This document shows, piece after piece, positions 34,517 to 44,391 of a DNA stretch of 64,000 bases (position 1 is the first letter of the stretch; each line of letters starts with the position of its first letter). The DNA is from Sva-07 sp963728355. Lineage in GTDB: Bacteria > Actinomycetota > Acidimicrobiia > Acidimicrobiales > Ilumatobacteraceae. Under the pieces are notes generated by a model, which searched no databases, was not told the origin of the DNA, and saw only the letters and a program-made list of their open reading frames with translations. The stretch is taken from contig CAVSJQ010000001.1 of assembly GCA_963728355.1 (NCBI GenBank), positions 646,866-710,865 of the forward strand, in the 5' to 3' direction. Position numbers and translations under genes: made by a program.

Positions 34517-35374
34517 ATGGGGACCGACCGTCCGATCCGGACGCTCGTCGTGGGGGGCGTGGCGTGGAACACGATGGTGTACCTCGACGAATTCCCGGCA
34601 CCCCGAGCCGGCACGGTGTTCGCCCGAGGCGTACGCGACACCGTCGGATCGAGCGGTGCCGGCAAAGCGCTGAACCTCCGTGCCCTCGGCGCCGACGTCA
34701 CGTTGTGGGGGCTCGTCGGCGACGATGAGTGGGGCGACAGGATCCACCGGGTCATCGCCGACGCCGGCATCGACTTCCTCACTGCGACCGACCCGGCGGG
34801 CACCATGCGTCACGTCAACCTGATGGACGCCACCGGTGACCGCCTGTCGATCTTCGCCAACGCCGGCACCGCTGACATCGCCGTCGATGTGGACGCCACA
34901 CGACAGCGTGCCGTCGAGGCCGATCTCGTGGCGGTGACGATCCTGCCGCACTGTCGAGCGTTCCTGCCGATGTTGCAGCGAATCGGCAGCGACATCTGGG
35001 TCGACCTCCACGACTACGACGGCGTCGACCCGTACCACGCCGACTTCATCGACGCCGCCGACCATCTCCAGATGAGCTCGATCGCCATGACCGACTGGCG
35101 GCCGTTCCTCGAAGGCCGCATCGCTGCCGGCGCCACGACGGCGGTCTGTACCCACGGCGCCGCAGGCGCATCGGGAATCAGTGCCACCGATGGCTGGGTC
35201 GACATCCCGGCACGTCCGGTTACAGGAGTGGTCGACACGAACGGTGCGGGCGACGCCTTCTTCGCGGGCTTCGCCACCGCCTGGCTCCACAGCGCCGACC
35301 TGACCGAGGCGATGCACCGCGGCGCCGAGGCGGCCGCAGCAGCAGTCCAGTCGCCAGGCCTCGCTCCTGGATGA
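34517..35374 (+). CDS. PfkB family carbohydrate/nucleoside kinase
   Basis: The 285-residue protein opens with the PfkB-type strand VVGGVAWNTMVYLDEFP and keeps the glycine-rich substrate region GSSGAGKALNLRALG. Near the C-terminus is the signature DTNGAGDAFFAGF with the catalytic Asp. The family phosphorylates sugars or nucleosides (ribokinase, fructokinase, adenosine kinase). The substrate is not evident. It stands alone between the hemerythrins and a quinone oxidoreductase, with about 80 bp upstream holding no clear promoter. Confidence 0.86.
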   Translation: MGTDRPIRTLVVGGVAWNTMVYLDEFPAPRAGTVFARGVRDTVGSSGAGKALNLRALGADVTLWGLVGDDEWGDRIHRVIADAGIDFLTATDPAGTMRHVNLMDATGDRLSIFANAGTADIAVDVDATRQRAVEADLVAVTILPHCRAFLPMLQRIGSDIWVDLHDYDGVDPYHADFIDAADHLQMSSIAMTDWRPFLEGRIAAGATTAVCTHGAAGASGISATDGWVDIPARPVTGVVDTNGAGDAFFAGFATAWLHSADLTEAMHRGAEAAAAAVQSPGLAPG

Positions 35375-35509
35375 CACGCAAGCACAATCGCCCGGTCGCG
35401 TTGTTCGGCCAGTTCGTCGGCGCTGGCAACGGTCAGGTCGAAGTGGAGTTGCAGTGGCACCAGCGGGTTCGGCGCGGATGGGAGGTCGTTCCGTCTACTG
35501 TCGGCACGG

Positions 35510-36484
35510 ATGAGAGCTGTCGTGTGCAAGGAGTTCGGCCCACCCGAGACCCTGGTCGTCGAGGAGGTGGACGATCCGACGGCCGGAGACGGCCAACTGG
35601 TGATCGAGGTGAGGGCATCGGCGGTGACGTTCCCCGACACCCTCATGCTCGAGGACAAGTATCAGTTCCACCCGACGCCGCCGTACATCCCCGGCGGCGA
35701 GGCCGCCGGCGCTGTCGCGGCCGTCGGTGACGGCGTTTCTGACTGGTCGGTTGGCGACCGTGTCGTCGGTGGACTCGGCACGACCGGTGGCTACGCCTCG
35801 ATGCTGGCGATTCCCGCTGCCACCGCTCGTCACCTCCCGGATTCGGTCGACTTCGCCGTCGCCACCGGGCTGAACTATGCGTACGGCACCACGCTGTACG
35901 CCCTCAGGCACCGGGCGCACATCCAGCCGGGCGAGACGCTGCTCGTGCTCGGTGCCGGCGGCGCACTCGGCGTGTCGGCGGTGGAGCTCGGCAAGCTCAT
36001 GGGCGCGCGGGTCATCGCTGCAGCTTCGACCCAGGAGAAGCTCGACCTGTGCCGCGAGCGAGGCGCCGACGAGACCATCGACTACGCCACCGAGAACCTC
36101 AAGGACCGCGCCAAGGAACTCACGAACGGTCGCGGCGTCGACGTCGTCTACGACGCGGTTGGTGGCGACAAGGCCGAGCAGGCGTTGCGAGCGATTGGGT
36201 GGGAGGGCCGGTTCCTCGTGATCGGGTTCGCCGGCGGCATCCCCTCGATCCCGCTCAACCTGACGCTGCTCAAGGGCTGCCAGATCGTCGGTGTCTTCTA
36301 CGGCGCCATGACCGCCCGCCAACCGGAACTGAACGCCGAGATCAGCGACGAGCTGATCCGACTGGTGGCGTCCGGTGAGCTGCGGCCCCACGTGTCGGAG
36401 CGCTATCCGCTCGAACGGGCAGGCGAGGCGCTCCGTTCGCTGATGGACCGCACCGCGATCGGCAAAGTTGTCATCACGCCATGA
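35510..36484 (+). CDS. NADPH:quinone oxidoreductase family protein (MDR superfamily)
   Basis: A zinc-free medium-chain reductase of 324 residues. The N-terminal GroES-like domain starts MRAVVCKEFGPPETLVVEEV. The nucleotide-binding motif GAGGALGVSAVELGKLMGARVIA falls around residue 148. Absence of the zinc-ligand Cys cluster places it with the quinone/enoyl reductases. It would reduce quinones or alpha,beta-unsaturated carbonyls with NADPH. The next gene, a P450, starts 31 bp after its stop, so the two may share a transcript. Confidence 0.88.
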   Translation: MRAVVCKEFGPPETLVVEEVDDPTAGDGQLVIEVRASAVTFPDTLMLEDKYQFHPTPPYIPGGEAAGAVAAVGDGVSDWSVGDRVVGGLGTTGGYASMLAIPAATARHLPDSVDFAVATGLNYAYGTTLYALRHRAHIQPGETLLVLGAGGALGVSAVELGKLMGARVIAAASTQEKLDLCRERGADETIDYATENLKDRAKELTNGRGVDVVYDAVGGDKAEQALRAIGWEGRFLVIGFAGGIPSIPLNLTLLKGCQIVGVFYGAMTARQPELNAEISDELIRLVASGELRPHVSERYPLERAGEALRSLMDRTAIGKVVITP

Positions 36485-36515
36485 GCCGGAACTCGTTGCG
36501 TGATCGGTCTGGACG

Positions 36516-37724
36516 ATGACACCCGGCGATGATCTGACTCCGATCTCTCTGTTCGCGCCGGAGTTCGTCGCCGACCCCCACCGTGTCGCCGCAGCACGTC
36601 GCGCGATCTCCGGCGCCGACCATGACCGCGACTTCAACGGGTGGACGGTGTTTCGCCACGCCGACGTGTCGCCGCTACTGCGTGATCCGACCCTCAAGAA
36701 GGACCCTGCTGTCGCTGCCGATGGCCTGTACACACAGGTCCTCCTGGCGGGGGAACGCTCGATGCTGTTCATGGATGATCCGGATCATCGCCGCCTGCGG
36801 GGCCTCGTCAACCAGGCCTTCTCGAAACGAGCCACCGAATCGAGTCGCCCGCGGATCCAAGCGATCGTCGACGAGCTCCTGGACGCAATGGCGTCCGAAC
36901 GCGGGCCGGTCGATCTGATCACTGCGCTGGCAACGCCGTTCCCGATCACGGTGATCGCGGAGATCCTCGGCGTCGACCCGGCAGATCGAGACGATTTCAA
37001 GCGCTGGTCGGACGACGGCACGTTGAGCTTCGATCCATCGCTTGCCCCCGATGTCGCCGAACGGGTGGCCTCGTCGTCGGCGGAACTTCATTCGTACCTG
37101 GCCACGGCCATCGATGCCCGTCGGAACGCTCCGCGCGACGACCTGATCAGCGCCCTCGTGGCGGCGCAGGACGCAGACGGCACGCAGCTCAGCGACGACG
37201 AGGCAGTCAGCGCAATCAGCCTCCTGTTGGGAGCCGGCAACGTCACCACCACCGATCTGATCGGCAATGGAGTGCTCGCCCTGTTGCAGCACCCCGAACA
37301 GCTCGATGCCTTGCTGGCCGATCCATCGCTGGTCTCCAATGCTGTCGAAGAGATGCTGAGGTTCGATCCACCAGTCGTGGTCACCGACCGCATCGCGACC
37401 GCGGACATCGAGGTGGGTGGCTGCCCGATCATGAAGGGACAGTGGCTCTGGCCCGTGCTCACCTCGGCCAACCGTGACCCGGCAGTTCACCCGGATCCCG
37501 ACCGCTTCGACATCCAGCGCACCGACATCCATCACGTGTCGTTCGGAGGTGGCCCGCACCTGTGCCTCGGTGCTCCGCTCGCGCGAATGGAGGCCCAGAT
37601 CGCGATCGCGTCGCTGCTCGCCCGATTCCCGAAGATCCGGCTAGCCGATCCCGCAGAACCACCGCACTACAAGATGGTCCCCGGCTTCCGAGGACTCACC
37701 GAGCTCAGCGTGCTGCTCTCCTGA
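36516..37724 (+). CDS. Cytochrome P450
   Basis: A 402-residue soluble bacterial P450. The heme-binding loop SFGGGPHLCLGAPLARME has the axial Cys at residue 350. The K-helix stretch EEMLRF supplies the ExxR pair. In the I helix, the usual acid-Thr pair reads AGNVTT (240-245), with Val243 where most P450s have Asp or Glu. This may alter proton delivery or mark a subgroup with a different mechanism. The preceding reductase gene is not a typical redox partner, and no ferredoxin gene is adjacent. Confidence 0.9.
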   Translation: MTPGDDLTPISLFAPEFVADPHRVAAARRAISGADHDRDFNGWTVFRHADVSPLLRDPTLKKDPAVAADGLYTQVLLAGERSMLFMDDPDHRRLRGLVNQAFSKRATESSRPRIQAIVDELLDAMASERGPVDLITALATPFPITVIAEILGVDPADRDDFKRWSDDGTLSFDPSLAPDVAERVASSSAELHSYLATAIDARRNAPRDDLISALVAAQDADGTQLSDDEAVSAISLLLGAGNVTTTDLIGNGVLALLQHPEQLDALLADPSLVSNAVEEMLRFDPPVVVTDRIATADIEVGGCPIMKGQWLWPVLTSANRDPAVHPDPDRFDIQRTDIHHVSFGGGPHLCLGAPLARMEAQIAIASLLARFPKIRLADPAEPPHYKMVPGFRGLTELSVLLS

Positions 37725-37769
37725 CTCGGGCCCGACCGGGCGGCCAGTCCATCAGCAAGCAGGTGCTCG

Positions 37770-38816
37770 TCAGCCCGACGCTTCGAGCAGCCAGTGCACG
37801 AGCAGCGGGAGCTTCTCGGCGACCGTGTGGCCGCCCGGCGTGATCTCGAGCGTCACGTCGAAGCCGGCCTCCCGGAGGCGCAAGTCGAGCAACTGGGCCG
37901 CGTCAACGTAGCTGACGACGCCATCGGCGAGCTGGTCGAGTCGCTCGAGATCGGAGCGGATCGACCCGGCCGGGTCGCGCTGAGTCACCCAGGTGGGGTT
38001 CGCCGGGTCGTCGACGTCGCGTGGCGCTGTTCCGTCGGCGGCGGCCCAGACGAAGAACTCGGTGTCGAGGTCGGGCGGCCATCGGGACGGGTCGGTCAGC
38101 GACGCCACCGAATCCTGCATCGCGTCGAGGTCATCGCCGAATGCTCCGTCGAACGACGAGGAGTGCCAGAACGTCTCCCCGTCGCCCAGCACGGCGCCGG
38201 CGACAGGGGTTCCGGTCGACGGCGACCGACATCCGGGGATCTCGTCGTCGTCGGGATCGAGGGCCGACACGAGGGCGGGGCCGGTGCCGGCCGAGAAGCC
38301 GTACACCACGATGCGAGTGGGGTCACCACCGTGCTCACCGGCATGAGCCCGTGCGAACGACACCGCGCAGTTCCCGGCGTCACCGAGGCGGTCGATGTCG
38401 TCGAAGCCGAGCGGAAACGGGTCGCCCCCGTACCAGGTGGGAGCGAACACGACCATGCCGGCGGTCGCGGCCGCTTCGGCGACGCTCGTGATCGACGCCG
38501 CGTCCTTGCCGTCGCTCGATCGTCCGTGGAACACCACGGCCACCGGGAACGGTCCCTCGCCGTCGGGGACGTAGACGTCGACGAGAAGGTCGCCTCCGTC
38601 AACCGTCAGGAAGGCCAGATCCGTCTCCACCGAGAAATCCCGCGGGTTCGGGACCTGGCGGCTCGGTCGCTCGACGAGCGACGAGCCAGTGGTCGTGGCG
38701 GCGGCCGACGTCGCACGATCGGACGTGGTGGTGTCGGCGCAGCCGGCGGCGAGCACGACAGCGAGCACCGACGACAGCACCGAGACGACACGGAGCATGA
38801 GCGAGTTTGCTGTCAT
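37770..38816 (-). CDS. Lipoprotein alpha/beta hydrolase (dienelactone hydrolase-like)
   Basis: The 348-residue protein starts with a signal peptide and lipobox LAAGC (Cys at 26), followed by a Thr/Ser/Ala linker. The hydrolase domain has the oxyanion segment VVFHGRSSDG, nucleophile Ser in YGFSAGTG, and a catalytic His in PGGHTVAEKL. It should act on the outer face of the cytoplasmic membrane as an esterase or similar. The start could be ATG 38816 or 38798; the first gives a longer n-region. It faces the P450 gene convergently. Confidence 0.8.
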   Translation of the reverse strand: MTANSLMLRVVSVLSSVLAVVLAAGCADTTTSDRATSAAATTTGSSLVERPSRQVPNPRDFSVETDLAFLTVDGGDLLVDVYVPDGEGPFPVAVVFHGRSSDGKDAASITSVAEAAATAGMVVFAPTWYGGDPFPLGFDDIDRLGDAGNCAVSFARAHAGEHGGDPTRIVVYGFSAGTGPALVSALDPDDDEIPGCRSPSTGTPVAGAVLGDGETFWHSSSFDGAFGDDLDAMQDSVASLTDPSRWPPDLDTEFFVWAAADGTAPRDVDDPANPTWVTQRDPAGSIRSDLERLDQLADGVVSYVDAAQLLDLRLREAGFDVTLEITPGGHTVAEKLPLLVHWLLEASG

Positions 38817-38876
38817 GGTCGGGCGGGGCCCAAGCTAGTCGTCGCCGAACGCGGATCGTTGGGTGCGGGCGCATGC

Positions 38877-40562
38877 TCAGGGCGTCGTCGTGAAGACCCG
38901 CACGACCTGATCGCCGGAGACTGCGATGTCGACACCGGGCGGAGTTGCCTCCGTGGGTGGACCGACGTACACGTTGGGTTCGGCATCGGACGGCGCCTCA
39001 TAGGGCTGACCTGCGATGAATCCCGGGAACCCGACCAACTTCATGGTGGTGCAGCGCTCAATGGCGACACCGACCGCCAGCGCTTCAGGCCAAGATGCGC
39101 CAACATTGACCACTGCGACGTCGGGGAGGTCCTCACATCTCGCAGCAACACCCGTCGCCAGATCCTGGAACTGGCTGTTCGAAGCCGAGCGTGCCAGCGG
39201 AGGACGAGCAGGCGGCAGAGCGATGAACGCTGCCGCCAGGATGACCGTCAGCTGAGCGAGTACGAGCGGTCGTGCGCACGTCGCCCATCGCTCCCGGATG
39301 TCAGCGGAAACTGCGACGAATCCACCGACCCAGATGAGTAGACCCAACCCGACGGCGGGGAACAGCAGGTACCTGAAGAAGGGCCCATTCGCTTGCGTCA
39401 GTGCGACTGCGGTGAGAACCAGTCCAGAGCCGGCCATCGTCACGAGCTGAAACGAGAACGGGTGATGTCGACGGCGTACGACGGTGTAGACACCCAGGGC
39501 AACTCCGACCACTGCAAGCAAGAGCGTCAACGGCGTCGAGGAAGCGCCCGGAACGAAGGGGCTGGCCGGACCGAATTCGAAGCCTTGCTGGGCGGGGCTG
39601 ATCCCGATGATGTGCACGACCCCTTGCGCAACGTCTCGTCGTCGCACAGGTGCCCCGTCGTCCGAGAACAGCAGATCGGTCACCAGCCGAGTCAGCAGAT
39701 GATCGCCGACCACCAGGTCGATGAGCGGAAGGAGCCACAACACGGTCACGGTGAGGCCGATCCAGCGCAGTCGGGGGCCGCCCTGAGGCTGCCCCCGTTG
39801 GCGCCACCCGTGGAACGCCACGAGAGCCGCAGTGACGGCAATCGCGGCTGCAGATCCGACGTGAGTCTGCACCGCCATGGAGCCGCCCGCAGCGGCGACG
39901 AGCAGCCACCAACGCGAACCGCCAGACGTGTACACCGCTGAAGCCACCACCGTGATCACGACCCAGAACATTGCGGTGATCGGATTCCATGGCTGGCTCC
40001 AGTGTTCGATGCCGAAACGAGCCATCCAGACCGCAACCACCGTCAACGAGGCCAACATCGCACTGCGCCCCAGCCTGCGCCACACCGCGAACACGACGAC
40101 TCCGACCGCACAGATCCCGAGCACCACAGCGCTCACCTGGTGCTCGGCGAACGAGCGTCCAGGAAGCAGGCGGAATGGGCTGGTCCACAAGAACGGTGCC
40201 GGTCCCGGGTGGCGCCAACCCTCGCGCGAATACAGTCCCATCAACTGTTCACCACGCAGGAACGCCCGTGTTCCCAACTCCAACACCGCCCAGTCACAGC
40301 ACGGAATACCACTCACTCCCAGCTGCGAGAGCTGCTGCACTGCAAGAACGCTCAACGGGACCGCTACGGCGATCAATGCAGCGACCGGTGCCCAGACGCC
40401 GAACCACTGTTCTGCCCGGCGGGTTCGCGGAGGAACGTCAGACGGGCCGTCGTCGCTCGGGGGCGACGTGGAGTGGATCTCACTTGGCTTGCTCACGTGC
40501 TCACCAAACTCTCCGACTCTCCGGCGGTCGCGCTCACCGCTCGACCGGAAATCTGTTGGCAA
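38877..40562 (-). CDS. Polytopic membrane protein, glycosyltransferase-like
   Basis: A 561-residue protein with about ten membrane segments from residue 55 to 425 and a C-terminal exported domain with two Cys residues. An acidic CCDWAVLELGTRAFLRGEQLMGLYSREGWRHPGPAP region after the first segment resembles the first external loop of GT-C-fold lipid-linked sugar transferases. I cannot name a donor or acceptor. The DNA is visibly richer in A and T than neighbouring genes and uses more A/T-ending codons, suggesting acquisition by transfer. GTG 40496 is an alternative start. Confidence 0.6.
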   Translation of the reverse strand: MPTDFRSSGERDRRRVGEFGEHVSKPSEIHSTSPPSDDGPSDVPPRTRRAEQWFGVWAPVAALIAVAVPLSVLAVQQLSQLGVSGIPCCDWAVLELGTRAFLRGEQLMGLYSREGWRHPGPAPFLWTSPFRLLPGRSFAEHQVSAVVLGICAVGVVVFAVWRRLGRSAMLASLTVVAVWMARFGIEHWSQPWNPITAMFWVVITVVASAVYTSGGSRWWLLVAAAGGSMAVQTHVGSAAAIAVTAALVAFHGWRQRGQPQGGPRLRWIGLTVTVLWLLPLIDLVVGDHLLTRLVTDLLFSDDGAPVRRRDVAQGVVHIIGISPAQQGFEFGPASPFVPGASSTPLTLLLAVVGVALGVYTVVRRRHHPFSFQLVTMAGSGLVLTAVALTQANGPFFRYLLFPAVGLGLLIWVGGFVAVSADIRERWATCARPLVLAQLTVILAAAFIALPPARPPLARSASNSQFQDLATGVAARCEDLPDVAVVNVGASWPEALAVGVAIERCTTMKLVGFPGFIAGQPYEAPSDAEPNVYVGPPTEATPPGVDIAVSGDQVVRVFTTTP

Positions 40563-40695
40563 CCCGCCGATGAGCCGGCGGACCAGGACATTACTGCGCT
40601 CGCTGGATGCGCTGGGGCCGACGAATCACTTGGGAGTACGGACGAGTTCCAACGGTTCGGTTCACTCGTCGAGTTTCCAGCTCCCTGGCGTTCGC

Positions 40696-41199
40696 TCAGC
40701 TCGTTGACGTCGACTCGAGGAACCTGCGCACGGCGTGCCGCGAGGTCAGTTCCACGACGTCGAGGTGTCCGTGGCGTGCCAGGGCCGCATCGAGGCGAGG
40801 GCGACTGTCGCGGTCGTAGTTCCAGATCCAGCGGAAGAACGACGGTTGGATTCGTTCGGGGCACCCGTCGGCTTGAATCGCCCGGCCATGGTTCAGTGCG
40901 GACCGCTTGAACGCCCCGGTGAGGCACGTCAGGCGCGGCAGCGCGAACACGATGACGGTGTCTGCGCGTGAGAACCGCTCGTCGAACGTGCCGCCGTAGT
41001 TCCCGTCGGCGATCCAGCGGTCACCGGCGAACAACTCGACCTGGCGTCGCCGCCACTCGTCGCGAGGTGTCTCCACCCAGCCCGGCTGCCAGAAGTGGCG
41101 ATCCAGGTGGACGACCGGCAGCCCCGTCCGATCGCCGAGCGCCGCCGCGAACGTCGACTTGCCCGCACCACCCGACCCGACGACCGCCACACGATCCAC
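40696..41199 (-). CDS. Small P-loop kinase (adenylate kinase / topology modulation-like)
   Basis: A 167-residue P-loop NTPase with Walker A GSGGAGKST at about 8-16 and the LDRHFWQPGW segment typical of the FlaR/topology-modulation branch. DGNYGGTFDERFSRADTVIVF covers Walker B, and a C-terminal basic stretch follows. These proteins resemble adenylate kinases but their substrates are unproven. The start ATG 41199 is separated by 64 bp from the divergent LuxR-type gene. The first codons fit the family without extension. Confidence 0.83.
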   Translation of the reverse strand: MDRVAVVGSGGAGKSTFAAALGDRTGLPVVHLDRHFWQPGWVETPRDEWRRRQVELFAGDRWIADGNYGGTFDERFSRADTVIVFALPRLTCLTGAFKRSALNHGRAIQADGCPERIQPSFFRWIWNYDRDSRPRLDAALARHGHLDVVELTSRHAVRRFLESTSTS

Positions 41200-41263
41200 C
41201 GACGCATCCTTGCGGATCAGGGCCCTCTCGATGTGCTTCGGGTGGGTCGCCTACTGTTGTGAC

Positions 41264-43432
41264 ATGGCCGATGCTCGAGCGGCCGTGTCCGCGACCAAGG
41301 TCATGGCGCCGCGGCCACCACGCCGCTACCTCTCCCGTGCTCGTCTGATCGACGACATCGAGGCGTCGGTGTCTGCGGGTCGCGGGTTCCTGTTGGTGAG
41401 CGCGCCCGCGGGCTCGGGTAAGTCGACGCTGGTCAACGGTTGGATAGATGCGCACGATCGGGCCGGCTGCTGGCTGCAAGTGGATGACGGCGACGACGAC
41501 CCGATCCGCTTCTGGAGCGGGGTCGCGTCGTCGCTCCTGGCGCGCGTGCCGGGGATCGGCGAGGCAATCGAGTCGGCGATCGGTGACGGCCTGGATGCCG
41601 TGGTCGCGGCGGTTGTCAACATGCTGTCGAGCGTGGACGGCGAGGTCGTCCTGGTGATCGACGACTATCACCTCATCAGCAACGACGACGTCCACGACAG
41701 CGTCGAACGGCTTCTGGCCCAGCGACCGACGAACTGCGTCGTCGTCGTGTCGACGCGTCTCGATCCACCGTTCCGTCTCGGCCGGCTCCGTGTCCGCGAC
41801 CAGATCACCGAGGTGCGAGCGACCGACCTGCGATTCGACATCGACGAGGCGGCGTGGCTGCTCGACGCCGACGCCGTCGGTCTCGACAGCGACGACGTGG
41901 CGCGGCTCGCCGATCGGACCGAGGGTTGGGCTGCGGGGTTGGTGCTCGCCTCGCTCTCCATGCGAGGCGGCGACAGTGTGGCCGACTTCGTCCAGTCCTT
42001 CCATGGTGACGACCACCTGGTCGCCGACTACCTGAGTGATGAGTTCCTCGACTCGGTGGACCAGGTCGAGCGACAGCGTCTGCTCGACGTGTCGGTGCTC
42101 GAGCGGCTCTCCGGACCGCTCATCGACGAGGTGTGCGGCACCGACGACGGCACCGTCTGGCTCGACTCGCTCGCAGCCCGCAACCAACTGGTGATCGCAC
42201 TCGACCGCACCGGCACCTGGTACCGGTTCCACCATCTGTTCCGAGATCTCCTGCGCGTCGAGCTCGTCCGTACCGCACCGGGGAGAGCGGCTGAGCTGCA
42301 CGCCGCCGCCGGGCGTTGGCATGCGGAGTCCGGCGATCTGATCTCGGCGGTCGAACATCTTCTCGAGGCCGGGTGCAGGGTCGAGGCAGCCGACATCGTG
42401 GCCGACAATGCGACGAAGCTGTTGAACGTCGGGCGGACCTACACGGTGACCCGGTATCTCGAACGGCTCGGCGACCTCGTCGACCTGCACGAGGGCTTGG
42501 CGATCGTGCACGGCTGGGTGTCGTTCGTGACCGGCCGGTTCGCCGAGGCCGAGCGAGCGCTCGACGCTGCGCGACGCCTCGACGTCGACGGAGTCGACAC
42601 CGGGCTCATCTTGTCGTTGTCGGCAATGATCCATCTCGCGAAGGGCGACGTCGCTGCGGGACTCCAGGTCGTCGAGGGGCAGGCGCCGATGTCAGAGCCG
42701 ACGCATCCGATGGTGCTCGGAGGGGTGCGCGTGATGGGCGGCTGCTTCGACGAGGCTCGACCGTTCCTCGCTCGAGCGAACGAGATGGCAGCGACCCGAC
42801 CCGACCACTTCGTCGCTGCCGTCACTCCGGTCTTCGAAGCGATCGCCGAGATCGAGGAAGGCCGAGCAGACGCTGCGCGTGAGCTTGCCGAAGCTGCGAT
42901 CGCCTACGCCGACGAGCACCGGATTGCCGAGGCACCTCAGCTCGCCCTCGCACACAGCGTCGTGGCCCGAACGACCAGCGACGCAACATCCGCGGTGCCT
43001 GCAGCCATCCGCGGCGTGCAGCTCGCGCGGCGTTCGCCGGAGAACGTCATGCTGACCTATGCGCTGGCGAGCGCCGCCGATGTCGCCTTCGACCACGATC
43101 ACGCCGACGCGGAGCGCATGCTCCTCGAAGCTCGGGCGATCGTCGACCGATGCGTCGACCCGGGGATCGCCGGCAGATACCTCGCTCGCGTCCAGTCCCG
43201 ACACGGCCTCGCCGATCGCATCCGGTCCGACCAGCTCGTCGAGGAGCTCACCGACCGCGAACTCGCCGTGCTGCGCTATCTGCCCTCCCGACTCTCGCAA
43301 CGCGAGATCGCAAGCGAGTTGTACGTGTCGCTCAACACCGTCAAGTCCCACTGCAAGGCGATCTACCGCAAACTCGGTGTCGACGGACGCAAGTCGGCCA
43401 TACACGCTGCTCGCCAACACGGGCTCCTCTGA
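41264..43432 (+). CDS. MalT-like LuxR family regulator with STAND ATPase domain
   Basis: A 722-residue regulator. The P-loop APAGSGKST is at 47-55 and Walker B VVLVIDDYHLI follows near residue 128. Further STAND-type ATPase and winged-helix segments lead into an alpha-helical repeat region (about 370-640). The C-terminal LuxR helix-turn-helix reads ELTDRELAVLRYLPSRLSQREIASELYV. It is a close paralogue of the gene at 50596. A palindrome downstream of its stop, in front of the ABC operon, is likely its target. A GGGCTCC/GGAGCCC hairpin overlaps its own stop codon. Confidence 0.88.
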   Translation: MADARAAVSATKVMAPRPPRRYLSRARLIDDIEASVSAGRGFLLVSAPAGSGKSTLVNGWIDAHDRAGCWLQVDDGDDDPIRFWSGVASSLLARVPGIGEAIESAIGDGLDAVVAAVVNMLSSVDGEVVLVIDDYHLISNDDVHDSVERLLAQRPTNCVVVVSTRLDPPFRLGRLRVRDQITEVRATDLRFDIDEAAWLLDADAVGLDSDDVARLADRTEGWAAGLVLASLSMRGGDSVADFVQSFHGDDHLVADYLSDEFLDSVDQVERQRLLDVSVLERLSGPLIDEVCGTDDGTVWLDSLAARNQLVIALDRTGTWYRFHHLFRDLLRVELVRTAPGRAAELHAAAGRWHAESGDLISAVEHLLEAGCRVEAADIVADNATKLLNVGRTYTVTRYLERLGDLVDLHEGLAIVHGWVSFVTGRFAEAERALDAARRLDVDGVDTGLILSLSAMIHLAKGDVAAGLQVVEGQAPMSEPTHPMVLGGVRVMGGCFDEARPFLARANEMAATRPDHFVAAVTPVFEAIAEIEEGRADAARELAEAAIAYADEHRIAEAPQLALAHSVVARTTSDATSAVPAAIRGVQLARRSPENVMLTYALASAADVAFDHDHADAERMLLEARAIVDRCVDPGIAGRYLARVQSRHGLADRIRSDQLVEELTDRELAVLRYLPSRLSQREIASELYVSLNTVKSHCKAIYRKLGVDGRKSAIHAARQHGLL

Positions 43433-43439
43433 GGAGCCC
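43421..43439 (+). terminator. Hairpin overlapping the LuxR stop codon
   Basis: GGGCTCCTC (43421-43429) and GAGGAGCCC (43431-43439) pair perfectly, with the TGA stop codon in the loop region. There is no U-run, so it may need Rho or act as a pause hairpin. Confidence 0.45.
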
Positions 43440-43466
43440 GCCGTCTCGCCGGCGCTCGCGCGAGTT

Positions 43467-43478
43467 TCACCCGGGTGA
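43467..43478. promoter_or_regulatory. Palindromic site TCACCCGGGTGA upstream of the ABC operon
   Basis: A perfect 12-bp palindrome 90 bp before the ABC ATPase start. The same 12 bases form the centre of the 28-bp palindrome at 50531-50558, next to the paralogous regulator gene. A likely operator of the LuxR-type protein encoded just upstream. Confidence 0.65.
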
Positions 43479-43568
43479 GGAGCCGTCGGGCGGGAGGCGA
43501 GCTCACCCTGGTCGGGCGGATGCTGAAGCCGAACCCGACCAGCCCCCTCACCCGACGAAGGACCCGAC

Positions 43569-44349
43569 ATGACCCTTGCTGCCCCCGCCGCACCCACCGC
43601 GGCAACTCGTACCCCCGACAGCTCGACCGTGGCCGCCGGAGCTCGACATGCCGTGAAGACCTACGGCACCGGCGACGCAGCCGTGCACGCGCTCGACGGC
43701 GTCAGCGTCGACTTCGAGCGAGGCCGCTTCACCGCGATCATGGGACCGTCCGGCTCGGGCAAGTCCACGTTGATGCAGAACGTCGCCGGACTCGACACGC
43801 TCACGTCCGGCACGGTGTCGATCGGCGGCGTCGACCTGTCGTCGCTCTCCGATCGGCAGCTCACCCGGCTGCGCCGAGACCGCATCGGCTTCATCTTCCA
43901 GTCGTTCAATCTGGTTCCGACACTGACGGCGAAGGAGAACATCCTGCTTCCCCTCGACCTCGCCGGCCGCAAGCCGGACGCCGGCTGGTTCGACGAGATC
44001 GTCGCCACCGTCGGCCTCGCGTCGCGGCTCGGTCACCGCCCGGCCGAGCTGTCCGGCGGACAGCAGCAACGGGTGGCGGTAGCTCGCGCCCTGGCCAGCC
44101 GACCGGAGATCGTGTTCGGCGACGAGCCGACGGGCAACCTCGACAGCCGCGTCGGGTGGCGAAGTCCTCACGTTCCTCCGAGACGCCGTCGACCGTCTCG
44201 GCCAGACGGTCGTGATGGTCACCCATGATCCGGCCGCTGCGTCGTACGCCGACCGGATCGTCTTCCTCGCCGACGGCCGGATCGTGGACGAGATGCACGC
44301 ACCGACCGCCGGTCGCATCCTCGACCGGATGAAGCAGTTCGGCCGCTGA
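43569..44349 (+). pseudogene. ABC transporter ATP-binding protein, frameshifted (MacB/LolD-like)
   Basis: The first frame gives Walker A GPSGSGKST at 59-67, the Q-loop FQSFNLVPTLTAKEN, signature LSGGQQQRVAVARAL and Walker B VFGDEPTGNLDSR. After that Arg (near 44150) the frame breaks. The expected continuation GGEVLTFLRD...VMVTHDPAAA, ending MKQFGR at 44349, is read one base later. One extra base near 44151 would explain it. Apart from this the protein is complete, about 259 residues. It would drive the FtsX-like permease gene that follows. The start ATG 43569 follows a GACCCGACA leader with no strong ribosome site. Confidence 0.8.
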
Positions 44350-44391
44350 GCCGTCGCCACACCCACCGACTCAGAACCGGAGATCAACACC

